A stretch of 59,426 bases of DNA from Sinorhizobium sp. 6-70 (GCF_030124375.1 NZ_JASKLS010000012.1:155909-215334), one strand, 5' to 3'. Positions 26,480 through 35,319 are shown, numbered from the stretch's first letter. Notes: generated by a model not told the origin, from the sequence alone. Made by a program: numbers and translations.

Positions 26480-26932
26480 AACCCGGTTCGATCAACAGCC
26501 GTATGTAGCGGACCTACACTCTAATCAATCTTCGCGCTCCAGAAGCTCGTATGATTCCGCCGCAAAACAGCTCTCCGCGGCTCGGAACGCACCCGACAAC
26601 TCGACCGTGTCGTCACCGCTCAGCGCCGCCAAAGTCTGGAGCTCAAGCCCCTCGCGCCTCGGAGGCATGGTCCCGCTGTGGTTCCCCGAACGGGCCCCCG
26701 ATCTCGGTGGTGCCGTTCAGCACGGCCGCCCGCGCGGCATTCAGCTTGGCCGAGAAAAGTTTCGGGTCGGCAATCATGCCTTATGTTGGATCCAGGCGCC
26801 GATCGGGGCTGCGAACCCGACCTGATCTTTGAGCACTATCGCAGGCGGGAGGAGAATGGAATTTATTGCAGTAGGCTCCTCTACAGAGGTTTGATGTTAT
26901 GAGAACCGTGAGTTCTCGCTCAGGCACAACGT
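26480..26932. other. Gap between HNH gene and mcrC; possible gene debris
   Basis: About 450 bases between convergent operons. On the minus strand an ATG at 26668 opens 47 codons (MPPRREGLELQTLAALSGDD..., ending at 26525) with chromosome-like codon use, and a second frame just upstream also reads protein-like (MIADPKLFSAKLNAARAAVL). The two may be pieces of one decayed gene, but neither is recognisable. No terminator hairpin with a T run was found. Confidence 0.3.
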
Positions 26933-28045
26933 TCATGTTCCCATCGGTATCAGTTGCTTGAGGCGGTTTAGGACGGCTGATGTCGGCTGCAAAAGGTCGA
27001 CGGTCACAAACCTGATTTCATGCCCCTGAATCCTGACGCTCTCATCGAGATCGCCGCCGACAACCGGGTGCAGAAACATGCCTGCGGCGCTCAAAGACAA
27101 CGGATCGTCGGCCCGCTCCTGGCTGCGCAGATAGGTGTAGAGCTGGTAGATGTAGCCGCTCTTGAGGACGGCTTCCCTGTGCTGGGATTGCCCGAACACC
27201 GATGTAAATTTGGTATCGATGACAAGCCGCCGGCCGAGCGCCTTGTTTTCAAGAATGATGTCCGACACCATGCCGGGGAAGAGCCCCTCTGCGCGCGCCG
27301 TCAGATACTCAATCTGCCAGGGGAGCGACTTTCCCTGATGGACAGACCAGCCGCGGGTAGCGAGCTCAGCTTTATAGAAGTTCCCGATCGCCTTCTCGAA
27401 CAGCCGCCGTACGAGAACCTCGTCCTTGTCCACCCGGGACATGGCATGGCCACCTGCATCTTCCGTCGGCAGCACCAGCTCATACACAAGCTTGGCCAGC
27501 GTCACCATCAGCAGATCGTCGGCATCATGCCGCCCGAGGCGGTCAGCACTGAGCGCGGCCCGCGAAGGCTTGAGACCGCCGACACCTTGTCGCCCCAGAT
27601 CGCCCGCAAGGCGCGCGCATTCATGACCGAGCAGCGGGTCATCTACCCGGCGCGAGAGCGCATCAAGCGCTGCTCGCACCAGGCGGTTGCGCGGCGTATC
27701 GAAGGTGAACTCCTCAAATCGGCAGGCGATCATGCCCTTGCCAAGGAGGTCATTAGAGAAGGTCCTCAGAACGTCAATGCGTCCGCGCACACGGGTGAGC
27801 GCAGCCTCCCGCTGCTGGTAGCCGCGGCTGAGATTCCGCCGCAGGCGCCGGTCAACTGCATAGCAAAGTAGCCGGGCGATCAGCGACGGAAAATCGGGAG
27901 ACTCCTCCACCTCTGCGGCGTACTGCCCGTGAAACCGCGCAAGGTTTGAGGCAAACAGAAACAGCAGCCAGATATTGCGCACCGGGATGCGGCCAATGAG
28001 GCGGCTTTCCGGCAGCGCGGATGGTTCGGCAACCGCGCCCTGCAT
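26933..28045 (-). CDS. mcrC: McrC-like nuclease subunit of McrBC restriction system
   Basis: A 370-aa McrC-family protein, the PD-(D/E)XK nuclease partner of the McrB GTPase. The N-terminus has the family start IPVRNIWLLFLFASNL; nuclease residues are visible as MVSDIILEN followed by LVIDTKFT (Asp and D-x-K), then the helix SGYIYQLYTYLRSQE. The complex cleaves modified (classically methylcytosine-containing) DNA. The ATG at 28045 overlaps the mcrB stop as TGATG; an in-frame TTG just upstream is less likely. Second gene of the two-gene operon. Confidence 0.87.
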   Translation of the reverse strand: MQGAVAEPSALPESRLIGRIPVRNIWLLFLFASNLARFHGQYAAEVEESPDFPSLIARLLCYAVDRRLRRNLSRGYQQREAALTRVRGRIDVLRTFSNDLLGKGMIACRFEEFTFDTPRNRLVRAALDALSRRVDDPLLGHECARLAGDLGRQGVGGLKPSRAALSADRLGRHDADDLLMVTLAKLVYELVLPTEDAGGHAMSRVDKDEVLVRRLFEKAIGNFYKAELATRGWSVHQGKSLPWQIEYLTARAEGLFPGMVSDIILENKALGRRLVIDTKFTSVFGQSQHREAVLKSGYIYQLYTYLRSQERADDPLSLSAAGMFLHPVVGGDLDESVRIQGHEIRFVTVDLLQPTSAVLNRLKQLIPMGT

Positions 28046-30255
28046 CAAAGGCCTTCAAGCAGTTTTTGCCGCGTGGCGGCCACCTTCTCGGGCGCATCGA
28101 ACCAGTATTCTTCAAGAAGGGGTACGATCTCGCTACGCACGACGTCAACAAACCACTGCCGCGCATCACCGGCCAGCGCCGCAGCCGGTGTGACGTAGCT
28201 GTGGCCGATCCGGTATTGTTGCCCAAGCCCGCGATCCTGCCCGATCTCTTCGTTCAGGGCATTCATGCGCTGCTCGATCAGCGACACCACATCAGGGGCA
28301 AGGCTGCATTTGCCGGTACACCATTCCCGCCATAGCCCGTTCAGCTGCGGCTCAAGGCTGATAAATGCGAAGCGGCGGCGCAGCGCCAGGTCGACAAGGG
28401 CGAGCGACCTGTCGGCGATATTCATCGTCCCGATCACATAGAGATTGCGCGGCACGTAAACCCGCTCGCCCGGCGCCCGGCGATAGGCAAGCTCCATCGC
28501 CTCCTCGCGATTGCGCTTTGTATCTTCAAGCAGGGTCAACACCTCGCCGAAAATCTGCGCAGGGTTGCCGCGGTTGATCTCCTCAATCACGAGCACGAAA
28601 GGTCTATCGGGCTCAGCTTTCGCGGCCTCCACGATCTCAAGGAACACGCCGTCGATCAGGGCGAGCTGGCCATCGCCCGAAGGACGCCAGCCGCGGATGA
28701 AATCCTCATAGGACAGTGACGGGTGAAACTGCATGACGCGCAAACGGTCCCGCGTGACTTTGGGGTCTTTCGATCCCAGAAGCGCATAGGCAAGCCGTTT
28801 GGCGAGCCAGGTCTTGCCCGTGCCGGGCGGCCCTTGCAGCACAAGATTGCGCTTACTTTCGACACGGGCCAGAATCCGGTCGATCTCCTCCCTTGTCAGG
28901 AAGCAGCCGTCACTGATGATGTTATCAACGGTGTAGGACGGCGATGCAGCCTCTTCCTCTGTCTCCAGAGCGTCATCCTCGAACAGGTCGTCAAGGCTGT
29001 GCGTCTCCTGCGCGGGGCTGTATTTCTTTGCGAAGTAGGGCTGCTTGATCCAGAAATCATAGTCCTGCCGGGCACCCGCGAAGGCAAAGGCGATCAGCCT
29101 GCGCGCCATTTCATCGTTGGGATCGGCTTCAACCAGCGTCACGCGGTAGGTGTAGAAATACCAGTCTCGCGGGGGATCGAGCACCTCCCAATCGACCTTC
29201 ACCGTCTTTCCATCGCCCAAGTTCTCGGTGATCGTCCCGATGGCCTTGATGCGCATGCAGGAGACGGGCTGGCCGCGATTGTCGAACGGCAGGTTATGCT
29301 TGCGCACGAAGGACGCTTTGATGGCGATCTTGTCGCCTGGCTTCATACGCTGGATTTCTTCGGTGAACTTGTTGTGAAAGCCGTTCTGCCAGATGCCTTC
29401 GCCATAAAAGCGCGCCGTCTGGTCATCGGTTCCGCCCCAGGAAGCCCCTACAAACCAGAATTGCCGCTCGGGATCGGAGAACAACTCGTGCCCGCCAAAG
29501 GTATCGGGGGCCGCCTCGTCCTCGCTCTCTTGGCCGGTCGTGTTGAACTGCTTGCGGACATCCTTGAAGACGTCCAGCGCCTGCGCATTGGTTAGCGTTG
29601 TAACCTGACCTTCCGCGGTGAGGGCCCAGATGCCCCGTTTGCTGCCATCGATTAGTCCGGCTCTGGAGAGATAGTACCGCGCCCAACCGACCTTGTTCTC
29701 GAACTTTGACTGCCCGCCCTTGGTGGCGCCTGTTATGTCTTCGTCCGGCACATCGAGAATGTCCTTGATCCATGCAAAGACCTGCTCAGGTGAGGCTTTC
29801 CCCCCAAGCGATTGCAGAGCCGAAAGCACGGGCCCAAAATAGCGCACAAAACGCGGGCCGCCAGGATCATCCTCATCAGCATCAGTCTCGATGCCGAGGT
29901 CGTCAGGCGCTGTCTTCGCCCATTCAAACACGGCCTGCTGCTGCTCTCGCAGGAAGGTCTCGGGATTGTTGACCGGGATGCCGAGCTTCCTGACGGCGGT
30001 CGTGAATCCGGCAAGGGACTCTCCCTCCAGCTTCCCCGTGTCGAGATTGCTCTTGTTTACGACTATGGCCGAGATGAGCGGCCAGCCGCGGTCATGGGAA
30101 ATCTGCACGAGCTGGTCGAGCTGCAAGGGCAGCGGACGCCGGGCGAACCTCCATTCCACATTGCTGGCAGCCGCTACATCACCATAGGTGACAAACCGCC
30201 CCTGCCGCGCACCATCGAGAATTGCTTTGTAGCTTTTATTGATATTCAGGCTCAT
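28045..30255 (-). CDS. mcrB: McrB-like AAA+ GTPase with winged-helix and EVE-like domains
   Basis: A 736-aa motor subunit of a type IV restriction system. The AAA+ domain lies in the C-terminal half: Walker A GPPGTGKT (about residues 475-482), QFHPSLSYEDFIRG, Walker B VLVIEEINRGN, and the McrB signature GTMNIADRSLALVDLALRRRF. Upstream are a Mrr_N-like winged helix (GPVLSALQSLGGKASPEQV ... GWARYYLSRAGLID) at about residues 140-225, and a PUA/EVE-like modified-base reader (FWFVGASWGG ... MKPGDKIAIKA) at about 265-390. So substrate recognition probably differs from E. coli McrB. The ATG at 30255 is preceded by GGGGGGAA; the longer frame to 30309 lacks such a site. Confidence 0.88.
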   Translation of the reverse strand: MSLNINKSYKAILDGARQGRFVTYGDVAAASNVEWRFARRPLPLQLDQLVQISHDRGWPLISAIVVNKSNLDTGKLEGESLAGFTTAVRKLGIPVNNPETFLREQQQAVFEWAKTAPDDLGIETDADEDDPGGPRFVRYFGPVLSALQSLGGKASPEQVFAWIKDILDVPDEDITGATKGGQSKFENKVGWARYYLSRAGLIDGSKRGIWALTAEGQVTTLTNAQALDVFKDVRKQFNTTGQESEDEAAPDTFGGHELFSDPERQFWFVGASWGGTDDQTARFYGEGIWQNGFHNKFTEEIQRMKPGDKIAIKASFVRKHNLPFDNRGQPVSCMRIKAIGTITENLGDGKTVKVDWEVLDPPRDWYFYTYRVTLVEADPNDEMARRLIAFAFAGARQDYDFWIKQPYFAKKYSPAQETHSLDDLFEDDALETEEEAASPSYTVDNIISDGCFLTREEIDRILARVESKRNLVLQGPPGTGKTWLAKRLAYALLGSKDPKVTRDRLRVMQFHPSLSYEDFIRGWRPSGDGQLALIDGVFLEIVEAAKAEPDRPFVLVIEEINRGNPAQIFGEVLTLLEDTKRNREEAMELAYRRAPGERVYVPRNLYVIGTMNIADRSLALVDLALRRRFAFISLEPQLNGLWREWCTGKCSLAPDVVSLIEQRMNALNEEIGQDRGLGQQYRIGHSYVTPAAALAGDARQWFVDVVRSEIVPLLEEYWFDAPEKVAATRQKLLEGL

Positions 30256-30728
30256 TGATTCCCCCCGTAGCGGCCAATAGTGCTGATTCCTCCCTGCGAG
30301 CGCAAGCAAAGGCTTGCTTCGTTTCCATAAGTCTCGGAAGAAGAGCCCTGCTCGTCTGAGACGTCCGTCACCTCACCAACGCAGGGGGCGGCGGCGGAAA
30401 CAGCGAAGTACGAACCCGCCTGCTTTGGTGGTGGGTTCCCGAACCCTCCTTAGAACCGATGGCCGATTTTCGCGCTCGCACGTCGTGGCGGCGTAACACC
30501 ACGATTGCGACCTGTTGCCCTTGCATAAGCCCGATCCCTGACGTACGTTTTAGACAAGGTGGAAACTGCGTCGGGCGTCGGGTCGACAAGTGTTGCGACG
30601 GAACTCAACACACGTGACTGCGTTTTCTCAGACGAGCAGTATTAACCTGTATGCAATGGACATCCCATAGCATATGCAATGTGCGCAACCGCGCGCACGC
30701 GCTCACGCATTCGAGAGGGAGAGCGTCT
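30256..30728. other. Divergent promoter region between mcrB and the dGTPase operon
   Basis: About 470 bases. Near the right end is a perfect inverted repeat GTGCGC-AACCGC-GCGCAC-type (30681-30698) and two copies of TATGCAATG (about 30652 and 30674), which could be operator sites for the downstream operon. GC content starts to fall here. No gene is supported on either strand. Confidence 0.4.
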
Positions 30729-30914
30729 ATGGCAAGTTCACCGGCCATGAAATCCAGTAGCAGGGAGTCCGCAGCGAAGACGGATAAAGACCCGGTCTAT
30801 CGTGCAGCCGTGAGCGAATTGAAGACGTTACGTACTGCCATTGAACAGTCTACGGGCAAGTGGAGCTTGACGAAGGAAAGGGCTGCGAATACGGTCAATT
30901 ACAAGGTGAAATGA
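30729..30914 (+). CDS. Small basic protein upstream of dGTPase (61 aa)
   Basis: An ATG at 30729 preceded by GAGGGAGAG opens a 61-aa Ser/Lys-rich product (MASSPAMKSSSRESAAKTDKD ...) whose second half (YRAAVSELKTLRTAIEQSTG) is a predicted helix, ending VNYKVK. I know no family for it. It ends 13 bases before the dGTPase start, so the two are probably one operon; a regulator or partner role is a guess. Confidence 0.6.
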   Translation: MASSPAMKSSSRESAAKTDKDPVYRAAVSELKTLRTAIEQSTGKWSLTKERAANTVNYKVK

Positions 30915-30927
30915 CCGTGGATACTGC

Positions 30928-32376
30928 ATGTCTGAATTATATTCTGCTGGTGACTACAAGCGCCCAATAGATCAGCCCAATCCAGAAGAGTATAGAGACG
31001 AGGCGCGAAGAGACTATGCGCGCCTCCTTCATAGTGCAAGTTTCAGACGCCTTCAGGGAAAGACTCAAGTTTTCCCTGGTCACGAAAGCGATTTTTTTCG
31101 GAATCGCCTGACGCATTCGCTGGAAGTAGCGCAGATCGCAAAATCGATTGCGATTAAACTTAATAGCACGTCTGAACACTTTCAAAAAACTGCCATCAAC
31201 CTCGATATCGTTGAGTTCGCCGGCTTGGCGCACGATTTGGGGCATCCTCCATTTGGTCACAATGGAGAGGAGGCCTTGGATGAGTGTATGCGTGATTTTG
31301 GTGGGTTCGAAGGCAACGCCCAAACCCTTCGGATTCTCTCCACACTGGAAAAGAAGCAGACTTCCAGCGATGACTCTTCGCTATTTGACTCCGACGGAAA
31401 CGACTTAAGGAGAGGACTGAACCTAACTTACCGTACTCTCGCGTCGGTACTAAAGTACGACAGAATTATCCCTGTCGGAAGTAAAGAACGTCCTGAGGAC
31501 AAAGAACATAGTCCCATGAAAGGATACTATAAGTCAGACCAAGATTTGGTTCGTGATATAAAGCTTCACGTTCTGGGCACTTCAGATCACGCGGACTTTA
31601 AAACCGTCGAATGCTCGATCATGGATATCGCAGATGATATCGCATACTCAACATACGACTTGGAAGATATATTCAAGAGCGGGATACATGGACCCCTAGA
31701 CCTTTTCAGTTTTCCTGAACAGGTTTATGAGTACGTCGTAGAGACAATAAACTCTAGAATAGAAAAGCAATATAAAGGAGAGGAGACGCGGGTTACCGTG
31801 TCTGACGTAAGAGATGTTCTTTACGAGGTTTTTAGAGATATATTCTCTATCGGAACAGATGAAGAGAAATTTCTCCGAAATAGATCCATAGACCCAGGCC
31901 GGAGAAAGATGTATTCACCGATGTCTGCCAAAAAATTATCGTCACTCTACGCGGGCAACGGATATCATCGAACTCGCTTCACCTCCAAACTTGTACAGCT
32001 ATTTTTGGACGGCATTGAAGTTGTTCCTGACCCCGATTTTCCACAACTTCACCAAGCAAAACTTAATATAAAGACATTTGTGTTTGTCGAAGTTCTTAAG
32101 AATATTACCTTCGAATCCGTCATTAGATCTCCTATGTTACAAGTCGTAGAATACCGCGGGAAGGATGTGATTGCAAAAATATTCGATGTCATTAGCTCGA
32201 CCAATGGTGACCGCCTGATGCCTCCGGACTTTAGGGAAATTTACCGGCAGAGCGACAACCTTGGGAAAATGCGAACGATATGTGATTTTATTGCCGGTAT
32301 GACTGATCGCTACGCGGTCGAGTTCTATAGCCGCCTTTTTGGCGCTAATGGGATGACGATGCATAAGCCACTTTGA
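30928..32376 (+). CDS. dGTPase-like HD-domain triphosphohydrolase
   Basis: A 482-aa deoxyguanosinetriphosphate triphosphohydrolase-like protein, which would convert dGTP (or other dNTPs) to nucleoside and triphosphate. The HD metal site is intact: His63 in RLTHSLEVAQ, His102-Asp103 in LAHDLGHPPFGH, and a late Asp in SIMDIADDIAYSTYDLED. The N-terminal SFRRLQGKTQVFP segment is also typical. Gene composition is markedly AT-rich compared with the chromosome, showing transfer. Since dGTPases in defence islands are known to starve phages of dNTPs, and this one sits between McrBC and a retron, an anti-phage role is likely. A housekeeping dgt would be expected elsewhere on the chromosome. Confidence 0.87.
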   Translation: MSELYSAGDYKRPIDQPNPEEYRDEARRDYARLLHSASFRRLQGKTQVFPGHESDFFRNRLTHSLEVAQIAKSIAIKLNSTSEHFQKTAINLDIVEFAGLAHDLGHPPFGHNGEEALDECMRDFGGFEGNAQTLRILSTLEKKQTSSDDSSLFDSDGNDLRRGLNLTYRTLASVLKYDRIIPVGSKERPEDKEHSPMKGYYKSDQDLVRDIKLHVLGTSDHADFKTVECSIMDIADDIAYSTYDLEDIFKSGIHGPLDLFSFPEQVYEYVVETINSRIEKQYKGEETRVTVSDVRDVLYEVFRDIFSIGTDEEKFLRNRSIDPGRRKMYSPMSAKKLSSLYAGNGYHRTRFTSKLVQLFLDGIEVVPDPDFPQLHQAKLNIKTFVFVEVLKNITFESVIRSPMLQVVEYRGKDVIAKIFDVISSTNGDRLMPPDFREIYRQSDNLGKMRTICDFIAGMTDRYAVEFYSRLFGANGMTMHKPL

Positions 32377-32438
32377 TAGGTGCCATGGCGAGCTCATAAG
32401 TTAGCGTCTGAGAGTGAGGAGTCGCAGGAAACCTACTT

Positions 32439-32520
32439 CCGTGAAACGGTTGCGCTTCATTCCCTGGTCCTCTCAAGGGCCAGAGCTTACTTCAAAATGG
32501 ATTATTCAACGGGGCAAGGT
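32439..32520 (-). repeat. Remnant of an IS3-family left terminus, inverted
   Basis: Read on the minus strand, these 82 bases match the start of the IS3-family element at 35478-35560 almost base for base (two single-base indels), including the beginning of its orfA and the CTTGCCCCGTTGAA terminal sequence. With the copy at 35474 it brackets the retron as an inverted pair. No transposase remains beside it. Confidence 0.85.
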
Positions 32521-32583
32521 TACGTGCCTGCTGTCGGTCGATTTTGTCTTGCGGCAGCCTGCGATCGGCGGTTCGTGAAATTT

Positions 32584-33624
32584 CTACAAACCAGCCTCAG
32601 CCATGTACTTTCTTAGAGCTGCATCAGCGCGGATTGACTGATGACTTTTGGAAGTAACGTGCATCCAAAACGCAATCTTGCCTAGCAATCTTTCCAAATA
32701 TATCGGATCAAAGTTATCCGTGGCCGCCATATGCGCGAGCAACCCTCTAGTGATCACGTGATGAACATCTCTCCGAAGCGATCGAACAAAGTGCCGCGTC
32801 GGCATGAGCCTGCCAGATGAAATGGAGATGCCAGCGATGATTTTTCGATCCTTCAGGCCGAATGTGCGGCTTTTGAGCGGGTGAATATTTAGTTCAGATT
32901 GGGCAAGAATGTGCGCAATCTTACCTCTTAGATCCGAGGGGATACCATCGCCGGAAATTGCCAGATCATCGGCGTATCGAGTGTAAGTTAGGCCGCACGA
33001 CGCGCATAATTCCTCAATCTGAGCATCAAACTCCGCAGCCACCAGATTGCTGATCGCAGGGCTGGTAGGCGCCCCCTGCGGCAGACTGCCATTTTTTGTG
33101 CATATCCGTGTCAGTGCAGCCGCTACTTGGCTGGGATAGCCGAAATTCTTAAAAACACGCTGCACTTTCGTCGACTTGATCGATGGGAAGAAATTTACAA
33201 TGTCGATCTTTAGGAGTTCTTTGCATCCCAAATGCTGTTGAGCATTAGTAACAATTGACCGCGACTTAACGAACGCATGCGCAGCTTTATGAACGCTACC
33301 TCGCTCCAGTATATTATCGAGAATCCACTGCTGGAGAGTCATTAGTATCGGTCTCGGGACGCTGATCTCTCGATGCCCACCTGTACGCTTCGGTATCTGA
33401 AAAGTTCTATAAAACAGATGCGGCGCATGACATATTTTCGCAAGCATCACTCCTTCGATCCCAAGCAACTCCGACAGGTGCGAAAACTCAAAAATTGGCG
33501 GAAGATTGTTGGCGGTCACAGCCTCAATATGGGCAAGATAGCCTCTGACCAAATCTCGACCACGGGCACCTTTGACGTTCTCTTGAAAAAAGAAAAGCCA
33601 GTCTTCGATTCTATATTCAGTCAT
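32584..33624 (-). CDS. Retron-type reverse transcriptase
   Basis: A 346-aa reverse transcriptase. The catalytic motif is YADD at residues 217-220 (TRYADDLAISG), with the second-domain aspartate in LLKIDIVNFFPS (Asp141) and the fingers motif LPQGAPTSPAISNL (181-194). The retron-specific X motif NAxxH is present as NAQQH (127-131); the Y motif VTG appears varied as IAGISI (about 263-268). There is no maturase or endonuclease domain, which argues against a group II intron. It would copy part of the RNA at 33642-33812 into msDNA. Last gene of the retron operon, AT-rich, with a weak ribosome binding site. Confidence 0.9.
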   Translation of the reverse strand: MTEYRIEDWLFFFQENVKGARGRDLVRGYLAHIEAVTANNLPPIFEFSHLSELLGIEGVMLAKICHAPHLFYRTFQIPKRTGGHREISVPRPILMTLQQWILDNILERGSVHKAAHAFVKSRSIVTNAQQHLGCKELLKIDIVNFFPSIKSTKVQRVFKNFGYPSQVAAALTRICTKNGSLPQGAPTSPAISNLVAAEFDAQIEELCASCGLTYTRYADDLAISGDGIPSDLRGKIAHILAQSELNIHPLKSRTFGLKDRKIIAGISISSGRLMPTRHFVRSLRRDVHHVITRGLLAHMAATDNFDPIYLERLLGKIAFWMHVTSKSHQSIRADAALRKYMAEAGL

Positions 33625-33641
33625 AAGCGGCGATAATTAGG

Positions 33642-33812
33642 TGGAGCGCAACGATACCAAAGTGAATATTATTATATTCTTATTTACTGCTTTATGCAGT
33701 AAACATAGATCCGTAGGATCTATGCTTCTTGCGCGAAGTGCGTGAAGAAAATCTAACGCGCGCCTCAGCTTACAGGGGCGAATCAACCCCCGATAACTAT
33801 CGCTGCGCCCCA
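33642..33812 (-). ncRNA. Putative retron msr-msd non-coding RNA
   Basis: Directly upstream of the reverse transcriptase on the same strand. The ends form a 15-bp stem (a1 at 33798-33812, a2 at 33642-33656): a1 reads TGGGGCGCAGCGATA and a2 TATCGTTGCGCTCCA, pairing throughout with two G-U wobbles. Between them are a GGGG/CCCC hairpin near the 5' end (msr side), a hairpin around 33725-33747, and two perfect stem-loops on the msd side, CATAGATCC/GGATCTATG (33704-33724) and TTTACTGC/GCAGTAAA (33683-33703). An AGC motif at 33802-33804 could hold the branching guanosine. Exact msr/msd boundaries are not resolved. Confidence 0.72.
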
Positions 33813-33829
33813 TTTGACTCTCTATGCAA

Positions 33830-34186
33830 TTAATCCTTTTCCCGCAAGAGGTTTGTGAAATAGTCTCGATCTACTAGACCAAGGTCTGGAAGGTAGGGTT
33901 CGTGGGAATCAAGCCGACGGCTAAAATGCCAATCGCTAGGCTGCGCCCACTCTCGCTTAGATGTAAAAAAAATCCGCTTCCGGTTCGTAAGTACCCAAAG
34001 CCGCCCTTCGCTCGTAAGCGAGACCAACCTTCCTTCACGGTGAAGTATCCTCCGCTCTTGGAAGTTGGAGCTGCTCTGAAATAGGGCCGCAGGGCTGAGG
34101 CGGTACTTGACATGAAGGTCATACAGATCGACACCACCAGGTGACTGAAAAGCCGTCTTTAGGATGATTTTGTCAGTTGAAGACAT
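33830..34186 (-). CDS. Winged-helix protein of the retron
   Basis: A 118-aa protein with a winged-helix look: helices in KIILKTAFQSPGGVDLYDLHVKYRLSPAALFQSSSNFQERRILHREG followed by the wing LVSLTSEGRLWVLTNRKRIFF. It starts one base after the stop of the PRTase-like gene, so the two are translationally coupled, and it precedes the retron RNA. To my knowledge, a small winged-helix protein accompanies the phosphoribosyltransferase-like effector in retrons classed as type III. Role in toxin control or msDNA binding is inference. Confidence 0.72.
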   Translation of the reverse strand: MSSTDKIILKTAFQSPGGVDLYDLHVKYRLSPAALFQSSSNFQERRILHREGRLVSLTSEGRLWVLTNRKRIFFTSKREWAQPSDWHFSRRLDSHEPYLPDLGLVDRDYFTNLLREKD

Positions 34187-34187
34187 A

Positions 34188-35048
34188 TTAAACTCTCGGC
34201 GTCAAAGGACGCCTCCGAGAGCCATTGGCGAGCCGCTTCCACCAAAATATCGGAAAGTTATTGTTTGGTGGATTTCCATTCTCGAAAAAATAGGCCGACT
34301 GCGATTTTTTGTAACCAAGGGAATATTTTTCCAACCTCATGTATCCATCTTCTTTAAGAAGGCGCTCTTCTAGGGATAACATGAGACGTTCATGAAGCTC
34401 CGCCGTTTCGGGAGGATAGAAATCTCTGATCGATTTCTTCATCCAGATTGTTGAGAAAAAGTCCTCTGCAAGAGAGAGATCTTTTTCTTTCGATGCTTCC
34501 ATCGCCGCTACCGTCGCAACAAACAATTTGGCGCTTTTCCCTTGCTCGTCGAGTTTTCCAGATAGCCATTTAAGCGCCCTTTTGAGGCTTTGCCCGGTAC
34601 CCACGAACTCATCGACTATGACGATTTTGCCGCCATCTGGAACGGCAGTGACTGCTTCACCCAAAGCTTTGAAGAACTGGTTTGTTTCCCAATCCGCCAT
34701 GTCGCCTAAGATTGGCTTGAGAAACCATGCGATGGCTGCGGAACTGTCGGCGTGTCGAGATTTATCCATAGCGACAATGACACTGTCCTGTGGACCACAT
34801 TTCCACTCATTCGTTATTCGCTCTGCGATCTGCTGTAGGCATTGCCGAAGTTGTTCGCTGTCCACGTAAGTGTACCGTTCAACAATATCGAAAACTAAAC
34901 TTCGTTCTTCATCCCGCGAGCAAAACATCAGCAATTCATTGAAACGATCATTCTTCGAAGCTATCCACGTGTGGTTTTCCATGAGGCGAAGCGAACGGTC
35001 GAAGGTGGCCTCATCCAGAGTCATAGGAAGTCGTTCAAATTTGGTCAC
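34188..35048 (-). CDS. Phosphoribosyltransferase-like retron effector
   Basis: A 286-aa protein with a PRTase fold. The PRPP-binding loop is seen as KIVIVDEFVGTGQS (residues 141-154), after a strand DSVIVAMDKSRHADSS (about 89-103) that would form the flexible-loop side. It is not close to any housekeeping nucleotide-salvage enzyme I can name. First gene of the operon PRTase, winged helix, ncRNA, RT, it is the likely toxic effector released when phage infection disturbs the msDNA complex. GTG start at 35048 after GGGTGA. Composition is AT-rich like the rest of the retron. Confidence 0.82.
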   Translation of the reverse strand: MTKFERLPMTLDEATFDRSLRLMENHTWIASKNDRFNELLMFCSRDEERSLVFDIVERYTYVDSEQLRQCLQQIAERITNEWKCGPQDSVIVAMDKSRHADSSAAIAWFLKPILGDMADWETNQFFKALGEAVTAVPDGGKIVIVDEFVGTGQSLKRALKWLSGKLDEQGKSAKLFVATVAAMEASKEKDLSLAEDFFSTIWMKKSIRDFYPPETAELHERLMLSLEERLLKEDGYMRLEKYSLGYKKSQSAYFFENGNPPNNNFPIFWWKRLANGSRRRPLTPRV

Positions 35049-35319
35049 TGCTATTCACCCGCGCTTGTTTTAGACCAGTTCAACAGCACAGCAGCGAATG
35101 GGAGACAAGACCAGCGCTCCAAAATTACTAAGCTCATGTTGCCTCTTCCAGGTGATTTCTGATCAACAGCTGGCTGCGGCCACGCAGCGCTTTGCGGGTT
35201 GACCGGGAGGCGATCGACGGAGGTATTACCCCCGCGAGGCGACTTGTGCCGACCTATCACAAGATCCCCCACGTCCGAAACCTCCCGTCATCTCCTGCAC
35301 GCGAGCTCGATCCGCCACA

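Noticed and set aside
12271..30255. A CRISPR-Cas or BREX locus in the defence cluster
   Set aside because: No direct-repeat array, no Cas proteins, and no PglZ or BrxC/BrxL-like protein; the methylase and helicases alone do not make BREX.
32584..33624. Group II intron or diversity-generating retroelement as the source of the RT
   Set aside because: No maturase/endonuclease domain, no domain V-like intron structure, no template/variable repeat pair; NAxxH motif and upstream hairpin RNA fit a retron.
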